From the NCBI GenBank assembly GCA_031551265.1, contig JAVBNU010000044.1, forward strand, positions 1-18,120: 18,120 bases of DNA, given 5' to 3'. The DNA comes from JAVBNU01 sp031551265. Lineage in GTDB: Bacteria; Cyanobacteriota; Vampirovibrionia; Gastranaerophilales; Gastranaerophilaceae. Below, one piece after another: positions 1 to 7,914 of this stretch. Below the pieces are notes generated by a model, which saw nothing but the letters and a program-made list of their open reading frames with translations, had not been told where the DNA came from and made no database searches. Every line of letters begins with the position of its first letter. The first letter of the stretch is position 1. The position numbers and the translations under genes were made by a program.

Positions 1-137
1 TCCCCTCACGCACGGTATTTTGTCATTGCGAGGCTTTGGAAAAGCCGCGGCAATCCAGTTTCATGAATCCCTGGATTGCTTCGTTCCCGTTGGTCACTCG
101 CAATGACGATAGAGCTTTTTTGTAGTGCGTGAGGGGA
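1..137. repeat. Palindromic interspersed repeat with 13-bp terminal inverted repeats
   Basis: The first 13 bases (TCCCCTCACGCAC) are the exact reverse complement of 125-137. Inside, TCATTGCGAG at 23-32 is matched by CTCGCAATGA near 98-106, and CAATCCAG at 51-58 by CTGGATTG at 71-78. The element is therefore a nested, nearly symmetric palindrome with no coding potential. A related half-unit occurs at 9610-9646. It resembles REP/MITE-type intergenic repeats. The left end may continue outside the window. Confidence 0.75.
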
Positions 138-257
138 TAATCCCGATAAATAAATAGGCCGGACAAATTTATGAAAACTGTCTGCATTTTTATACAGCTT
201 GCTAATGTATAAATTGTTATTACAATGTATTCTCTAAAAAAATCTGAGGAGAAAAGC

Positions 258-926
258 ATGGACAATCCGAAAAATATACTTTTCGTCGTATCTAATATAT
301 CAAAGGTGGCGCATATAACAACAGGGCTTTGGCTTGAGGAGTTTGCAGTGCCGTATTTGGAGTTTAAAAAAGCCGGGTATGATATCTGTGTTGCGAGCCC
401 TTTGGGCGGCATGGCGCCAATAACTCCTACCAGCTTGCCTCATGCAAAGCCTGAGTGGAATTTCGCCAAAGACATTTTGGAGCGTACGGAAAGCATTGAC
501 GATATCAACGAATCTGATTTCGACGCAATCTTCATACCGGGCGGTCACGGCCCGATGTTCGACTTACCTCAATGTGAAAAGCTCGCTGAAATAGTCAGCA
601 AATTCTACGCTGATGGCAAGCTCATCGGAGCGGTTTGTCGGGGCTCGGCAGGTTTGATTTCGGCAAAAGCGCCTAACGGTGAGCCTCTTGTTAAGGCAAA
701 ACATATGACTGCCTGCACAAATGAAGAAGAAAAGCCGATGAACAAGGAGGAGTTAATGCCCTTCCTTATCGAAAATAAATTAAAAGAACTGGGTGCAAAT
801 TTCGTCGCACTTGAGCCAAATTCCGAGCATGTTGTCGTTTGTGAAAACCTAATCACAGGGCAAAATTACCAATCAAGCAAAAAAGTTTCCGAAGAAATGA
901 TTAAATTCCTCCAAAGCACCTCATGA
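258..926 (+). CDS. DJ-1/PfpI-family (type 1 glutamine amidotransferase-like, Hsp31-type) protein
   Basis: This 222-residue protein belongs to the DJ-1/PfpI superfamily, whose members include chaperones, glyoxalase/deglycase-like enzymes and proteases; the substrate here is unknown. The family glutamate is in TGLWLEE (residues 22-28), the PGGHG loop is at 94-98, and the nucleophile elbow is GAVCRGSAGL with Cys127. The elbow residue after the cysteine is Arg, where Hsp31-like proteins usually have His, so the usual Cys-His arrangement is altered. I chose the ATG at 258 because AGGAGA lies 6-7 bases upstream; an in-frame ATG at 225 has no ribosome binding site and would add 11 atypical residues. 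No signal peptide is visible, so it is probably cytoplasmic. It converges with the next gene, with only 27 bases between the stops. Family assignment is firm; function is open. Confidence 0.9.
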   Translation: MDNPKNILFVVSNISKVAHITTGLWLEEFAVPYLEFKKAGYDICVASPLGGMAPITPTSLPHAKPEWNFAKDILERTESIDDINESDFDAIFIPGGHGPMFDLPQCEKLAEIVSKFYADGKLIGAVCRGSAGLISAKAPNGEPLVKAKHMTACTNEEEKPMNKEELMPFLIENKLKELGANFVALEPNSEHVVVCENLITGQNYQSSKKVSEEMIKFLQSTS

Positions 927-953
927 AGCCACAATATGCAGTATCCAAAAATA

Positions 954-2753
954 TTATGATTGCATCAAGGCATCAATTTGTGTTTTGGTTTCTTCAAAGC
1001 TTTCCTGTGAATTTTCGCCTTGCTGCCATTTGTATTCTTGGGATAATTCAACTTTGTTTTTAGCATAATTCCATTCATATAACCGCCCCTGCAAGGATTT
1101 CAGCACTAAAACGGGTTTTCTATCGACAAATTCATTGTCCCAAACCTCGGTGTACTCAGTTTTGGGATTACCCTCTTCGTCATAATGCATTTTTGATACT
1201 TCTTTTGCCATTGTAGCGTCGTTATGCCTGTTTATGTATTTACGGGTACATTCAAAAGAACGACTTCTGCCATTAGGGTAATATTCTGTTTTTGCAACTT
1301 CTTCCTCATTGTACCCACGAGCAGGCCTTTTTACTGTAATGCAGCTTACGGGCTGGTTTTTCGAATTGTAAGTTATATCGGCATGGCTGCTGCTGCGTTC
1401 ATTTTTATCCCACAAATCCGATGTTTCACTTACTATTTTTATAATGTTGCCTCTTTTGTCGTGTTCGAAATTAGAAGATGTTTTCAAATACGGCTGCTTT
1501 GGGTTGTCATAAAAATGCTCAACTTCAAATTGAGGTAATTCAGCTTTCATGTAAATATATTTGTCACTTTTCAGTCTAACTTCACTTCCTGTTTGGACAT
1601 ATACTTTAGAATGCACGTTTTGCTCATTGGACGAAAAATCGTTCTCATAAACTGTTTCTGTCATTTCTGATGAAATTTCACCATTGTCCTTTCTAATAGT
1701 TGGCACAACTAAAAGTGATTTTTTCAATTTCTCGGAAGTACCATAGAATCTATATTCATATGAGCCGTTTGCATATTCGACATACCCTTGTTTTTTCTTG
1801 CCTTTTTCATAATCGGTATACTCTGTAAATGTACCATTTGGCGCTTTTAAAACGGTTTTGCATACTGAGCCAAAATAGCCCGTTCGATATGTGGTTTCGG
1901 TGCCAACAAATTTTTGCCATTTATCATATTTTTCCTTAGGCTTTGACACATAAGGGTTTTCTGGCATTTGTTTATCCTCGTATGACATTATTGTCAGCAG
2001 AGCTTGCAAATGGTCGTATATATTAGGTGCGTCCATAATTTTCTGGGTTCCTAAAAATTTACCATTTTCATCATACTCATATTGGGTTGTAATTTGTTGC
2101 GTTAGTCGGTTTGAGCCATCAAATAATAATGTATGCTTAAGAATAGATTCTCCATCACGCATTTTCGCTTCACTTATACTTGCCGGGATTAATTCAGCAG
2201 TATTTAGGGGAATGTAGATACTATTTTCTTTGAATGTTTTTGTATACCGCATACTTTCGCCCTTCGGACAATCATTATCGAATTTATCGAATGTTTTTTC
2301 CCAAAACTTAAATCCGTTGTCCATTCTGGGCATTTTTGAAGTGCTTGTCGCTAATTGCCCAGCAGCATCATAGTATTCCGTGATATAATCACCGGAATAG
2401 TATTCTGTGTGCACAGAACGTTCATTTCGATTTTTTTCGGATTTGTATTCAGTTGTTATGGTGGATATTCCGCCAATAGGCTCAAAATATGTTTTATCTA
2501 GAACGCGAGTGCCCAAACCAGTGTTATAATAAGTTTCTGTTATATGTCCCTGCAATTCTCCTGTTTTAGAATACACTTCTTTACGAGCATCTTTATAACG
2601 CCCAAAAGATTCGACACCAAAGGATATTGCATTATTTTTACTCGTACAAAAAGTATCTTTTGCGAGACTGGTGTTCATATAATTATTTTCATTTTGTCTG
2701 TCAGAAAAATTATTCCTAACAGAACACTGATGGCTAACGGGGTTGATTTTCAT
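954..2753 (-). CDS. Large Tyr/Gly-repeat (YD/MORN_2-like) protein with N-terminal ISFG motif, paralogue 1
   Basis: A 599-residue polar protein of unknown function. Its body is built of degenerate units such as YSKTGELQGHITE, YDAAGQLATS, YDENGKFLGT, YPNGRSRSFE and YDEEGNPKTEYTE, alternating with Thr/Glu/Lys-rich strands. This resembles YD (Rhs-type) or MORN_2/YwqK-antitoxin-type beta repeats. I chose the ATG at 2753 (MKINPV) because AGGAAAA lies about 8 bases upstream and because it aligns with the MKI starts of three paralogues in this window; a longer reading to 2906 adds 51 hydrophobic, unmatched residues. The N-terminus has DTF at 33-35 and ISFG at 43-46. No classical signal peptide or membrane span is seen. 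A promoter-like element lies at 2810-2838. Confidence 0.8.
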   Translation of the reverse strand: MKINPVSHQCSVRNNFSDRQNENNYMNTSLAKDTFCTSKNNAISFGVESFGRYKDARKEVYSKTGELQGHITETYYNTGLGTRVLDKTYFEPIGGISTITTEYKSEKNRNERSVHTEYYSGDYITEYYDAAGQLATSTSKMPRMDNGFKFWEKTFDKFDNDCPKGESMRYTKTFKENSIYIPLNTAELIPASISEAKMRDGESILKHTLLFDGSNRLTQQITTQYEYDENGKFLGTQKIMDAPNIYDHLQALLTIMSYEDKQMPENPYVSKPKEKYDKWQKFVGTETTYRTGYFGSVCKTVLKAPNGTFTEYTDYEKGKKKQGYVEYANGSYEYRFYGTSEKLKKSLLVVPTIRKDNGEISSEMTETVYENDFSSNEQNVHSKVYVQTGSEVRLKSDKYIYMKAELPQFEVEHFYDNPKQPYLKTSSNFEHDKRGNIIKIVSETSDLWDKNERSSSHADITYNSKNQPVSCITVKRPARGYNEEEVAKTEYYPNGRSRSFECTRKYINRHNDATMAKEVSKMHYDEEGNPKTEYTEVWDNEFVDRKPVLVLKSLQGRLYEWNYAKNKVELSQEYKWQQGENSQESFEETKTQIDALMQS

Positions 2754-2809
2754 TCCAACTTTTCCTGAATAATTGCGGTAAACGATACATATTTTGTACT
2801 CTACCGTAT

Positions 2810-2844
2810 ATTTTGCAATAAAAGAAATAATCTTACAAGTGTAG
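2810..2844 (-). promoter_or_regulatory. Promoter-like element of paralogue 1 (TTGTAA-N17-CAAAAT)
   Basis: Read on the minus strand, CTACACTTGTAA at 2844-2833 is followed after exactly 17 bases by CAAAAT (2815-2810), 57 bases before the start codon. The -35-like hexamer and the spacing match those of three paralogues (5144-5178, 6074-6108, 15152-15180). The -10 box is weaker here than their (A/G)ATAAT. Confidence 0.45.
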
Positions 2845-2938
2845 TTTAATATTTTTTTACATATTTTGTATTGTATTTTGTTATTTAATATGTTAAGGTT
2901 AATCAATAAGACTTGATAAGTCTTAAAAATAATTTTAT

Positions 2939-3121
2939 ATGGACTTAAAATGTATGACTAGAAACGATATAATAGACTCCTTAGAGCAAGATATTGAAGA
3001 TTTAAAAGGTCTTATTGAATACGAAAAGTATTCCACATCAGATGACCTGATAAAAAAACAGGCAAAAGCTGTTTTAAAGAACCTGCAGGAACATCTAGGC
3101 GAATTTATTGGGAATAACTAA
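2939..3121 (+). CDS. Small acidic helical protein, unknown function
   Basis: A 60-residue protein rich in Asp, Glu, Lys and Leu, including the segments SLEQDIEDLKGLIEYEK and AKAVLKNLQEHLGEF, which should form two amphipathic helices, probably a hairpin or coiled coil. It has no cysteines, signal peptide or membrane span, so it is likely cytoplasmic. The start is uncertain: neither ATG 2939 nor the in-frame ATG 2954 has a clear ribosome binding site. It is divergent from the large repeat gene to its left and is followed 16 bases later by a good terminator, which supports it as a real monocistronic gene. I do not recognise a family. Confidence 0.6.
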   Translation: MDLKCMTRNDIIDSLEQDIEDLKGLIEYEKYSTSDDLIKKQAKAVLKNLQEHLGEFIGNN

Positions 3122-3137
3122 AATTAAATTCTTATTT

Positions 3138-3178
3138 GCCCTGTGCTTTTATCCAAATACAATCCACACAGGGCTTTT
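3138..3178 (+). terminator. Rho-independent terminator after the 60-residue protein
   Basis: GCCCTGTG (3138-3145) pairs perfectly with CACAGGGC (3167-3174) and is followed by TTTT. The loop is long (21 bases), so strength is uncertain. There is no T-run in the minus direction. Confidence 0.65.
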
Positions 3179-3191
3179 CATTGTCTTGCGT

Positions 3192-5078
3192 TTAATCATA
3201 CATGCATTTGTCTGCAACGCCCTGACTGATCCGTTTATCTATTAGGTGCTTTCTGCCGGTTCTTTGGTTAACCATATATTCCCGCACAATTCCTTCTTCG
3301 CATTTGCCATTTTTGTCATATACAGGGGTATAAACCACGTAATCACTGCGGTACTTGTCTCCTGCCTGAGTATATGTTGTTTTCTTTATAAATTTCCCGT
3401 TTTTAAACAAAAGTTTCACTACATCCTGCGCCGCAAATTCTTCCTTAGTACCGAGATTTGCATTCGTTTTTTTTGTTACCAGCATGAATTTATTGCCATC
3501 TTTGTCGGTTTTGTTTTTAGTAGACGTCTCGAAAACTACGCGTCCCGGGAGTTCGCGATTCTTAGATTCTGCCAACTGCGTTGATTCGACAAAATCACTG
3601 CCAATATAGTGGCTGCGTTTATAATTTTTTATAAAGCCCGGCTTTCTGCCATATTCAATTTCTATAAGCTCAGTCAGCAAAAGTTCATCATCATGCAAAT
3701 AATCAAGAATGATGGATTTATGATGAATGCCATTTTTATCAAAAGCTTTTTGCATAAGTTTGCGTGAACTCAGCTTGCCTTTGGCGTTATATGATTTAAA
3801 TTCCCAGGTCGAGGAGTTGTCTTTTTCGTACGTGACTCTTGTGGTTTCTGTCGATTTAAGCTCACTATTTTTATAATTTTTTTGGTTAATATGCTTAATT
3901 GTGGTCTCGCCGTGATATTCAATATTGACAGTTTTGTCGTACAGAACCCTGTCATTAACATCCGTTGCTTTTGTCCAAACCGCAAGAAGTCTATCATTTT
4001 CGTCAAAGGCATAATTTATTCTCTCCGTAGATGATACTATTTTTTCGGCTCCCGGTATTTGGCTGTAATTTGTAACAGTAGTGTATTTTTGCAGTTTACC
4101 GATACTGTCTTTTCGTTTTTCAGTCAATCTTTCTGATTTTAGCTGTTTGTTTTTATCATATTCCTTTAAAGTGATTTTCGTATAATTATCGTTTACAATG
4201 CGTTCGCTTGATGTTGTTTTAAGCGCCCCGTTATCGTGATATGTTTTATAAACACGTTTTTTCATTTTGTCATTCAAAATATTGATAAATTCCAGTACTC
4301 TCAAAGCGCCATTATTATACAATTTTTCGGTTACGAAGATTTGATTGTTGTCATTTTTGTCCTTGCGCGTTAGCACTATTTTCTCACTCACCAGCTGATT
4401 TGAGTCGTCATAATATTTGTCGGTGCGCGTTACGGATTCAGCTTTATCATTGTAGTTCCATTCTTGTACTTTTTTGCGCGTTACCGTTGTTTCATCACTA
4501 TATTCTTTTATTGTGCGGCCAATCATTCGATGGTATTCATCAAACACACGGTTACGCTTGAACAATGTGAGCAGCTGTTGTGTATTTTCGTCATATCGCC
4601 TTTCCTCAGAAGCTGTGATAACTCCACCACTCTTGGTAACTTTGTCCATACGCGCTAAGGTCATACCATTTGGAGTCTTGATATAAAATCTATAGATATA
4701 GTTCGATTTGCCCTTAATCTCCATGGTTCCCTGGTCGTATTTCCTGTTATCAATAACATGTTTATATGATGCAGGGTCTATCCTAAAAACTTGACAATCT
4801 TTGAGCCCTCTAGCTCTGACAGGTTCGTCTTCATTGAATACATCTCTTGCTCTCTTGTGGGCGGACTTATGAGCAGCCGCTTTTGTTCTTTTTTTTGCTC
4901 CACTTATTTGCTTTCTTTTGGTTTCAGTTACATATATCTGAGTTCCGCCGCCGAATGCTATAAACGGAGCAGCATCAACACCAAAATCTTTTTGCTGCAC
5001 AACATTATCGAAAGCAGGTTTAGACATGTTGCTTTTGTTAATAGCACTATAACTATATGTAACGGGGCTAATTTTCAA
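3192..5078 (-). CDS. Large Tyr/Gly-repeat (YD/MORN_2-like) protein with N-terminal IAFG motif, paralogue 2
   Basis: A 628-residue paralogue of 954-2753. Repeat-like units include YDENTQQLLTLFKRN, YYDDSNQLVSEK, YNNGALRVLEF, YHDNGALKTTS and YDKNKQLKSERL, embedded in Lys/Thr-rich strands. The start codon is TTG at 5078 (MKISPV), with AGGAATA upstream. IAFGG at 40-44 sits where the paralogues have ISFG. Just after it, residues 54-78 form a strongly basic cluster (KRKQ, KKRTK, HKRAR) absent from the other paralogues. No signal peptide or membrane span is seen. The function is unknown; repeat proteins of this kind act in adhesion, toxins or as toxin-neutralising proteins, but nothing here decides between these. 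Confidence 0.8.
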   Translation of the reverse strand: MKISPVTYSYSAINKSNMSKPAFDNVVQQKDFGVDAAPFIAFGGGTQIYVTETKRKQISGAKKRTKAAAHKSAHKRARDVFNEDEPVRARGLKDCQVFRIDPASYKHVIDNRKYDQGTMEIKGKSNYIYRFYIKTPNGMTLARMDKVTKSGGVITASEERRYDENTQQLLTLFKRNRVFDEYHRMIGRTIKEYSDETTVTRKKVQEWNYNDKAESVTRTDKYYDDSNQLVSEKIVLTRKDKNDNNQIFVTEKLYNNGALRVLEFINILNDKMKKRVYKTYHDNGALKTTSSERIVNDNYTKITLKEYDKNKQLKSERLTEKRKDSIGKLQKYTTVTNYSQIPGAEKIVSSTERINYAFDENDRLLAVWTKATDVNDRVLYDKTVNIEYHGETTIKHINQKNYKNSELKSTETTRVTYEKDNSSTWEFKSYNAKGKLSSRKLMQKAFDKNGIHHKSIILDYLHDDELLLTELIEIEYGRKPGFIKNYKRSHYIGSDFVESTQLAESKNRELPGRVVFETSTKNKTDKDGNKFMLVTKKTNANLGTKEEFAAQDVVKLLFKNGKFIKKTTYTQAGDKYRSDYVVYTPVYDKNGKCEEGIVREYMVNQRTGRKHLIDKRISQGVADKCMYD

Positions 5079-5143
5079 TCTATATTCCTATTCGGGTCAA
5101 TTAATAACAATTATTAGCAGACCTATTATCCGACACATGAATA

Positions 5144-5178
5144 ATTATTTGCTAAACGCAAAATTATTACAAGCGTAA
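5144..5178 (-). promoter_or_regulatory. Promoter of paralogue 2 with -35 dyad (TTGTAA-N17-AATAAT)
   Basis: On the minus strand, TTACGCTTGTAA (5178-5167) contains a TTAC/GTAA dyad whose TTGTAA half lies 17 bases upstream of AATAAT (5149-5144). This is 66 bases before the TTG start. The same hexamers and spacing occur before the next paralogue, so the site may combine promoter and operator. Confidence 0.6.
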
Positions 5179-5208
5179 CGCAATATTTTTTAACAAAACA
5201 ACCTAAAA

Positions 5209-6006
5209 TTATATTAGCGCGTTAGGAGTAGGCGAAGCTTTCTGATTATACATTTCACCCGTAACAACATTGCCATTGCGGTCATAACAGGTTATTGAAG
5301 AACTGCTTATATATTCTCCATCTCCATTGCGCGTGCATTCGCGCTCACGCACGTAGCACTTGCCTTCGGCATACATGTACAATTTTGTATTTTTAGAAGT
5401 ATAGTAGTCATAGCCATCAGCATCAAAATTCTTTGTATAGCTGCTTTCTTTCTTTTTAAGAGATCCTTCATACTCGGAGGTGGTTCTTCTCTCACGAGTT
5501 TGTTTAATATGGGCTTTATCGTGGCCATCATAAGTTTTGCGAACTTCTTTAACTACTTTACGCTGCAAGGCACCCGGGAAAGAAATTTCTTCTCTGGTCG
5601 TATATGTAAGTAAACCCTGATTATCGTTAAAATCGCATACTTTCTCCAGATGAACTTTGCGCTCACCTCTTTGCAAGTCTTGCCGGATAGTAACTTTCGA
5701 AATTTTACCGTTATTGTACTCTCTGGTTGTTGTTTTATTTTTATCAAATTTTGTTATTATTTGCTTGTAATACCCGTCACTCGCAGAACAACGGGTCACT
5801 GTTCTCTCTAAAATTTCGCCATTAGGCGCCAGTTTCTCATTCACCTCATTACCCATTGTGAGAACAGGATTACCAAATGATATTTGAGCGTTTTTATCAG
5901 AACGACAAAAAACATCATGCCCAACAGGAACCGACGAAAATTTTCTTATCGGGGCATGGTCAGTGTTCATAGTCAAATAATATGGTTTAATAGCCTGAAT
6001 CTTCAA
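5209..6006 (-). CDS. Tyr/Gly-repeat (YD/MORN_2-like) protein with N-terminal ISFG motif, short paralogue 3
   Basis: A 265-residue member of the same family, less than half the length of its two downstream neighbours. The start codon is TTG at 6006 (MKIQAI), with AGGAATG upstream, as in paralogue 2. The N-terminal signature is clear: DVFCRS at 31-36 followed by ISFG at 42-45. The body has the same Lys/Arg/Thr/Tyr-rich alternating pattern and ends with a good unit, CYDRNGNVVTGEMYN. It lies 130 bases upstream of paralogue 2 on the same strand, but each gene has its own promoter-like element, so they are tandem duplicates more than one obligate operon. No signal peptide is visible. Function unknown. 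Confidence 0.8.
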   Translation of the reverse strand: MKIQAIKPYYLTMNTDHAPIRKFSSVPVGHDVFCRSDKNAQISFGNPVLTMGNEVNEKLAPNGEILERTVTRCSASDGYYKQIITKFDKNKTTTREYNNGKISKVTIRQDLQRGERKVHLEKVCDFNDNQGLLTYTTREEISFPGALQRKVVKEVRKTYDGHDKAHIKQTRERRTTSEYEGSLKKKESSYTKNFDADGYDYYTSKNTKLYMYAEGKCYVRERECTRNGDGEYISSSSITCYDRNGNVVTGEMYNQKASPTPNALI

Positions 6007-6073
6007 CTTAACATTCCTATTCTTTTACTTGTGTGATGATTGGGAGAAATATACTTCTTTGCTATTATCAAGC

Positions 6074-6108
6074 ATTATTTATCAAATTTAATTTTATTAC
6101 AAGGGTAA
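6074..6108 (-). promoter_or_regulatory. Promoter of paralogue 3 with -35 dyad (TTGTAA-N17-AATAAT)
   Basis: TTACCCTTGTAA (6108-6097 on the minus strand) overlaps the -35 position, and AATAAT (6079-6074) follows after 17 bases. The arrangement is identical to that of paralogue 2, 68 bases before the start. A second TTACAA half just upstream gives TTACAA-N6-TTGTAA, an inverted repeat. Confidence 0.6.
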
Positions 6109-6246
6109 TTGTAACATTTGCTATAAGATTATAACATTGATTTGAAAAAAATTCTATATGCATGGGGGTATATTGCTCTGTGACTTGGCTTTTCTTTTGT
6201 TTAATTAGGCATTTTAGGGGTATATATTCAATTAAAACACAGTTTA

Positions 6247-6275
6247 TTACAAACATAATTTTATTACAAATGTAA
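6247..6275 (-). promoter_or_regulatory. Tandem TTGTAA sites upstream of paralogue 3
   Basis: Within the 371-base stretch 6007-6377, which holds no convincing gene, two further TTACAA boxes lie at 6247-6252 and 6264-6269, 17 bases apart. The second is part of the dyad TTACAAATGTAA (6264-6275). They match the boxes seen before the repeat-protein genes and may be additional regulator sites or an upstream promoter (TAAACT at -10 distance). Confidence 0.4.
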
Positions 6276-6302
6276 TGAGACCATGTTTTACAAACCCTCC
6301 AC

Positions 6303-6345
6303 ACAACAAAATTTCTCGACCAATTTGGTGAGAAATTATTGTTGT
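6303..6345. terminator. Long hairpin downstream of the response regulator
   Basis: AATTTCTC (6310-6317) pairs with GAGAAATT (6330-6337), the inner ACC (6319-6321) with GGT (6327-6329), and the outer ACAACA with TGTTGT, giving an extended stem. It begins about 33 bases past the stop of the response regulator, as a terminator would, but lacks a clean T-run on either side. It may be a transcript-end stabiliser. Confidence 0.45.
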
Positions 6346-6377
6346 ATTTGAATTATCGAAACTTTAAACTATTAAAC

Positions 6378-7052
6378 TTACACAAGCCCCTCTTTGATGG
6401 CTTTTACAGCTGCCTGAGTTCTGTCGTCCACTACTAATTTTTGTATAATATTACAAACGTGTGCTTTTGCTGTGTGTTCGCTAATAGTTAAAGTATCGGC
6501 TATTTCACTGTTTGATTTTCCGTCTACGACTAATTTGAGCACTTCATATTCACGCTCGGTTAAGTTCGAATGCTGCGCTTTAAAACTGGCACGACTGGTA
6601 GTTTTTTGTGGCACGATTGTACCAGTTTTGTTGCGTAAAATCGGTACCACCTTTGGATCAAGCCATATTGCGCCTTCTTTTACAGATTTTAATACCATAA
6701 CTAAAAGCTCCGTATTAATATCTTTTAAAGCGTAAGCATTCGCCCCTGCAGCAAGAGCGTTGAACACATCTTGCTCTGAGCAATGTGAAGTCAGCATTAT
6801 AATTTTTTGGTCGGGATTAGTCTCAAGAATTTTTTTCGTTGCGACTATACCTGAAATATCAGGCAGTCCGATATCCATCAAAATTACATCCGGCTTGTAT
6901 AAACGCGCTTTTTCAACCGCATCTTTGCCGGTTTGTGCTTCTGCAATTATTTCAATCTCGGGAAAATCTTCGAACAATGATTTCAAACCAACACGCATCA
7001 GCTTGTGGTCTTCAACCATCATTATTTTGATTGTTTTATTCGATTTCTCCAT
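6378..7052 (-). CDS. NarL/FixJ-family two-component response regulator
   Basis: This 224-residue DNA-binding response regulator has an N-terminal receiver domain (about 8-125) and a C-terminal LuxR/GerE helix-turn-helix (about 164-222). The acidic pocket is E14-D15, the phosphoacceptor is D60 in ILMDIGLP, the switch Thr is T88 in LTS, and the conserved Lys is K110 in ALKD. The HTH begins NLTEREYEVLKL and includes EIADTLTISEHTAKAHV. All key residues are present, so it should be phosphorylatable. The ATG at 7052 is preceded by GAGGGAG. No histidine kinase lies in the window, so it is an orphan here. Its position next to three repeat-protein genes with shared dyads makes it a possible, unproven regulator of them. 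Confidence 0.93.
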   Translation of the reverse strand: MEKSNKTIKIMMVEDHKLMRVGLKSLFEDFPEIEIIAEAQTGKDAVEKARLYKPDVILMDIGLPDISGIVATKKILETNPDQKIIMLTSHCSEQDVFNALAAGANAYALKDINTELLVMVLKSVKEGAIWLDPKVVPILRNKTGTIVPQKTTSRASFKAQHSNLTEREYEVLKLVVDGKSNSEIADTLTISEHTAKAHVCNIIQKLVVDDRTQAAVKAIKEGLV

Positions 7053-7214
7053 TTCTCCCTCGCGAACTGTTAAACGACCTTCTGGTCTTTTAGTATTCTC
7101 AGTTTAAGGTGCGACGAAGAGAAAAGCATTAGCCGAGTATACATATTTAATACTCTTCTTTATAATTTTTTTATAAGATTCAAAATTTGATGTCAAAAAC
7201 TAATGATGGCTGCC

Positions 7215-7556
7215 CTACGACATTTTAAAATCTTCAGGAATGTGTTTTTGCCAATCTTTATCAAGATTTTTAATAAAGTTGTGCGCATCTATTACATCGT
7301 TAGACGTGATAGGCGGCGGGCCTTCCTGAATTTCCAAAGCCAGTTCTTCATCTGAGTAACTCTCTTTTTTATTCCCGGGCGCTTCGTTACCTAAAAACGC
7401 CATACCGAAAGATTTTCCACACTCTGAACACTCAACCTGAACAACACAAAACAAATCGTCCTCACGCAATATATTAAACGATTGTTCCCCAAAATCCGTT
7501 CCGCAGCTTGAGCAACATAAGTTTGAAAATAACTTGTTTATTTCTGATTTTTCCAT
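7215..7556 (-). CDS. Small zinc-ribbon-like protein
   Basis: A 113-residue protein with two cysteine knuckles, CCSSCG (C14, C15, C18) and ECSECG (C43, C46), which together form a plausible four-cysteine zinc ribbon. The C-terminal half is acidic and Pro-rich, including SYSDEELALEIQEGPPP, and ends in a helix. No signal peptide, so it is cytoplasmic. The ATG at 7556 has GAGGGT upstream. It lies 162 bases upstream of the response-regulator gene on the same strand, so co-transcription is possible but not shown. Such ribbons are common in small nucleic-acid or protein-binding adaptors; the exact family is not recognised. Confidence 0.75.
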   Translation of the reverse strand: MEKSEINKLFSNLCCSSCGTDFGEQSFNILREDDLFCVVQVECSECGKSFGMAFLGNEAPGNKKESYSDEELALEIQEGPPPITSNDVIDAHNFIKNLDKDWQKHIPEDFKMS

Positions 7557-7698
7557 ACTACCCTCATTCTAATACTAGTGATATCCTCTTGTCTCAGGTT
7601 ATTAAGTTTTATTAATAATAAATTACCCTAATGTTTAAAAAATCTCATAACGTGGAACTATATACTAGGTGATATTAACTTAAAAAGGAATAATTGTT

Positions 7699-7803
7699 AT
7701 GGATTTATTAAATTTAGCAATCTTAGCACTGATTATGTATCTTGGCTTAATTGTAATCCCTTCTATAATTGAAAATAACGAAAAGCAAGCGCTTAATAGC
7801 TAA
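7699..7803 (+). CDS. 34-residue single-span membrane peptide
   Basis: A short gene encoding 34 residues: MDLLNLAILALIMYLGLIV is followed by IPS and a polar tail ending KQALNS. The hydrophobic stretch (residues 3-21) is long enough for one membrane helix. AAAAGGA stands about 9 bases before the ATG, and TATACT (7661-7666) is a possible -10. It is the only plus-strand gene between two minus-strand blocks. The size and topology recall the small subunits of membrane complexes or regulatory micropeptides, but no specific family is recognised. Confidence 0.55.
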   Translation: MDLLNLAILALIMYLGLIVIPSIIENNEKQALNS

Positions 7804-7859
7804 CACCGCGCCGTTACTTTTCTGTATCCAACTAATTGAAGTCGAGACACGATATTATT

Positions 7860-7893
7860 AATGACGTCATTTTTTAAAAAATGTTGCATTTTT
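7860..7893. repeat. Palindrome AATGACGTCATT and adjacent hairpin between convergent genes
   Basis: AATGACGTCATT (7860-7871) is a perfect 12-base palindrome. Directly after it, AAAAATG (7877-7883) pairs with CATTTTT (7887-7893). The site lies between the 3' ends of the small membrane peptide and 7915-8631. It may be a weak bidirectional terminator or a protein-binding site. Confidence 0.4.
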
Positions 7894-7914
7894 AGTGCAT
7901 AATTTTGAAAAAGA

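Noticed and set aside
2544..2768. Plus-strand 74-codon frame opposite the N-terminus of paralogue 1
   Set aside because: No ribosome binding site; the minus-strand gene is supported by its paralogues.
6068..6304. 78-codon minus-strand reading frame between the response regulator and paralogue 3
   Set aside because: No ribosome binding site, odd composition, and it overlaps the promoter and TTACAA boxes.
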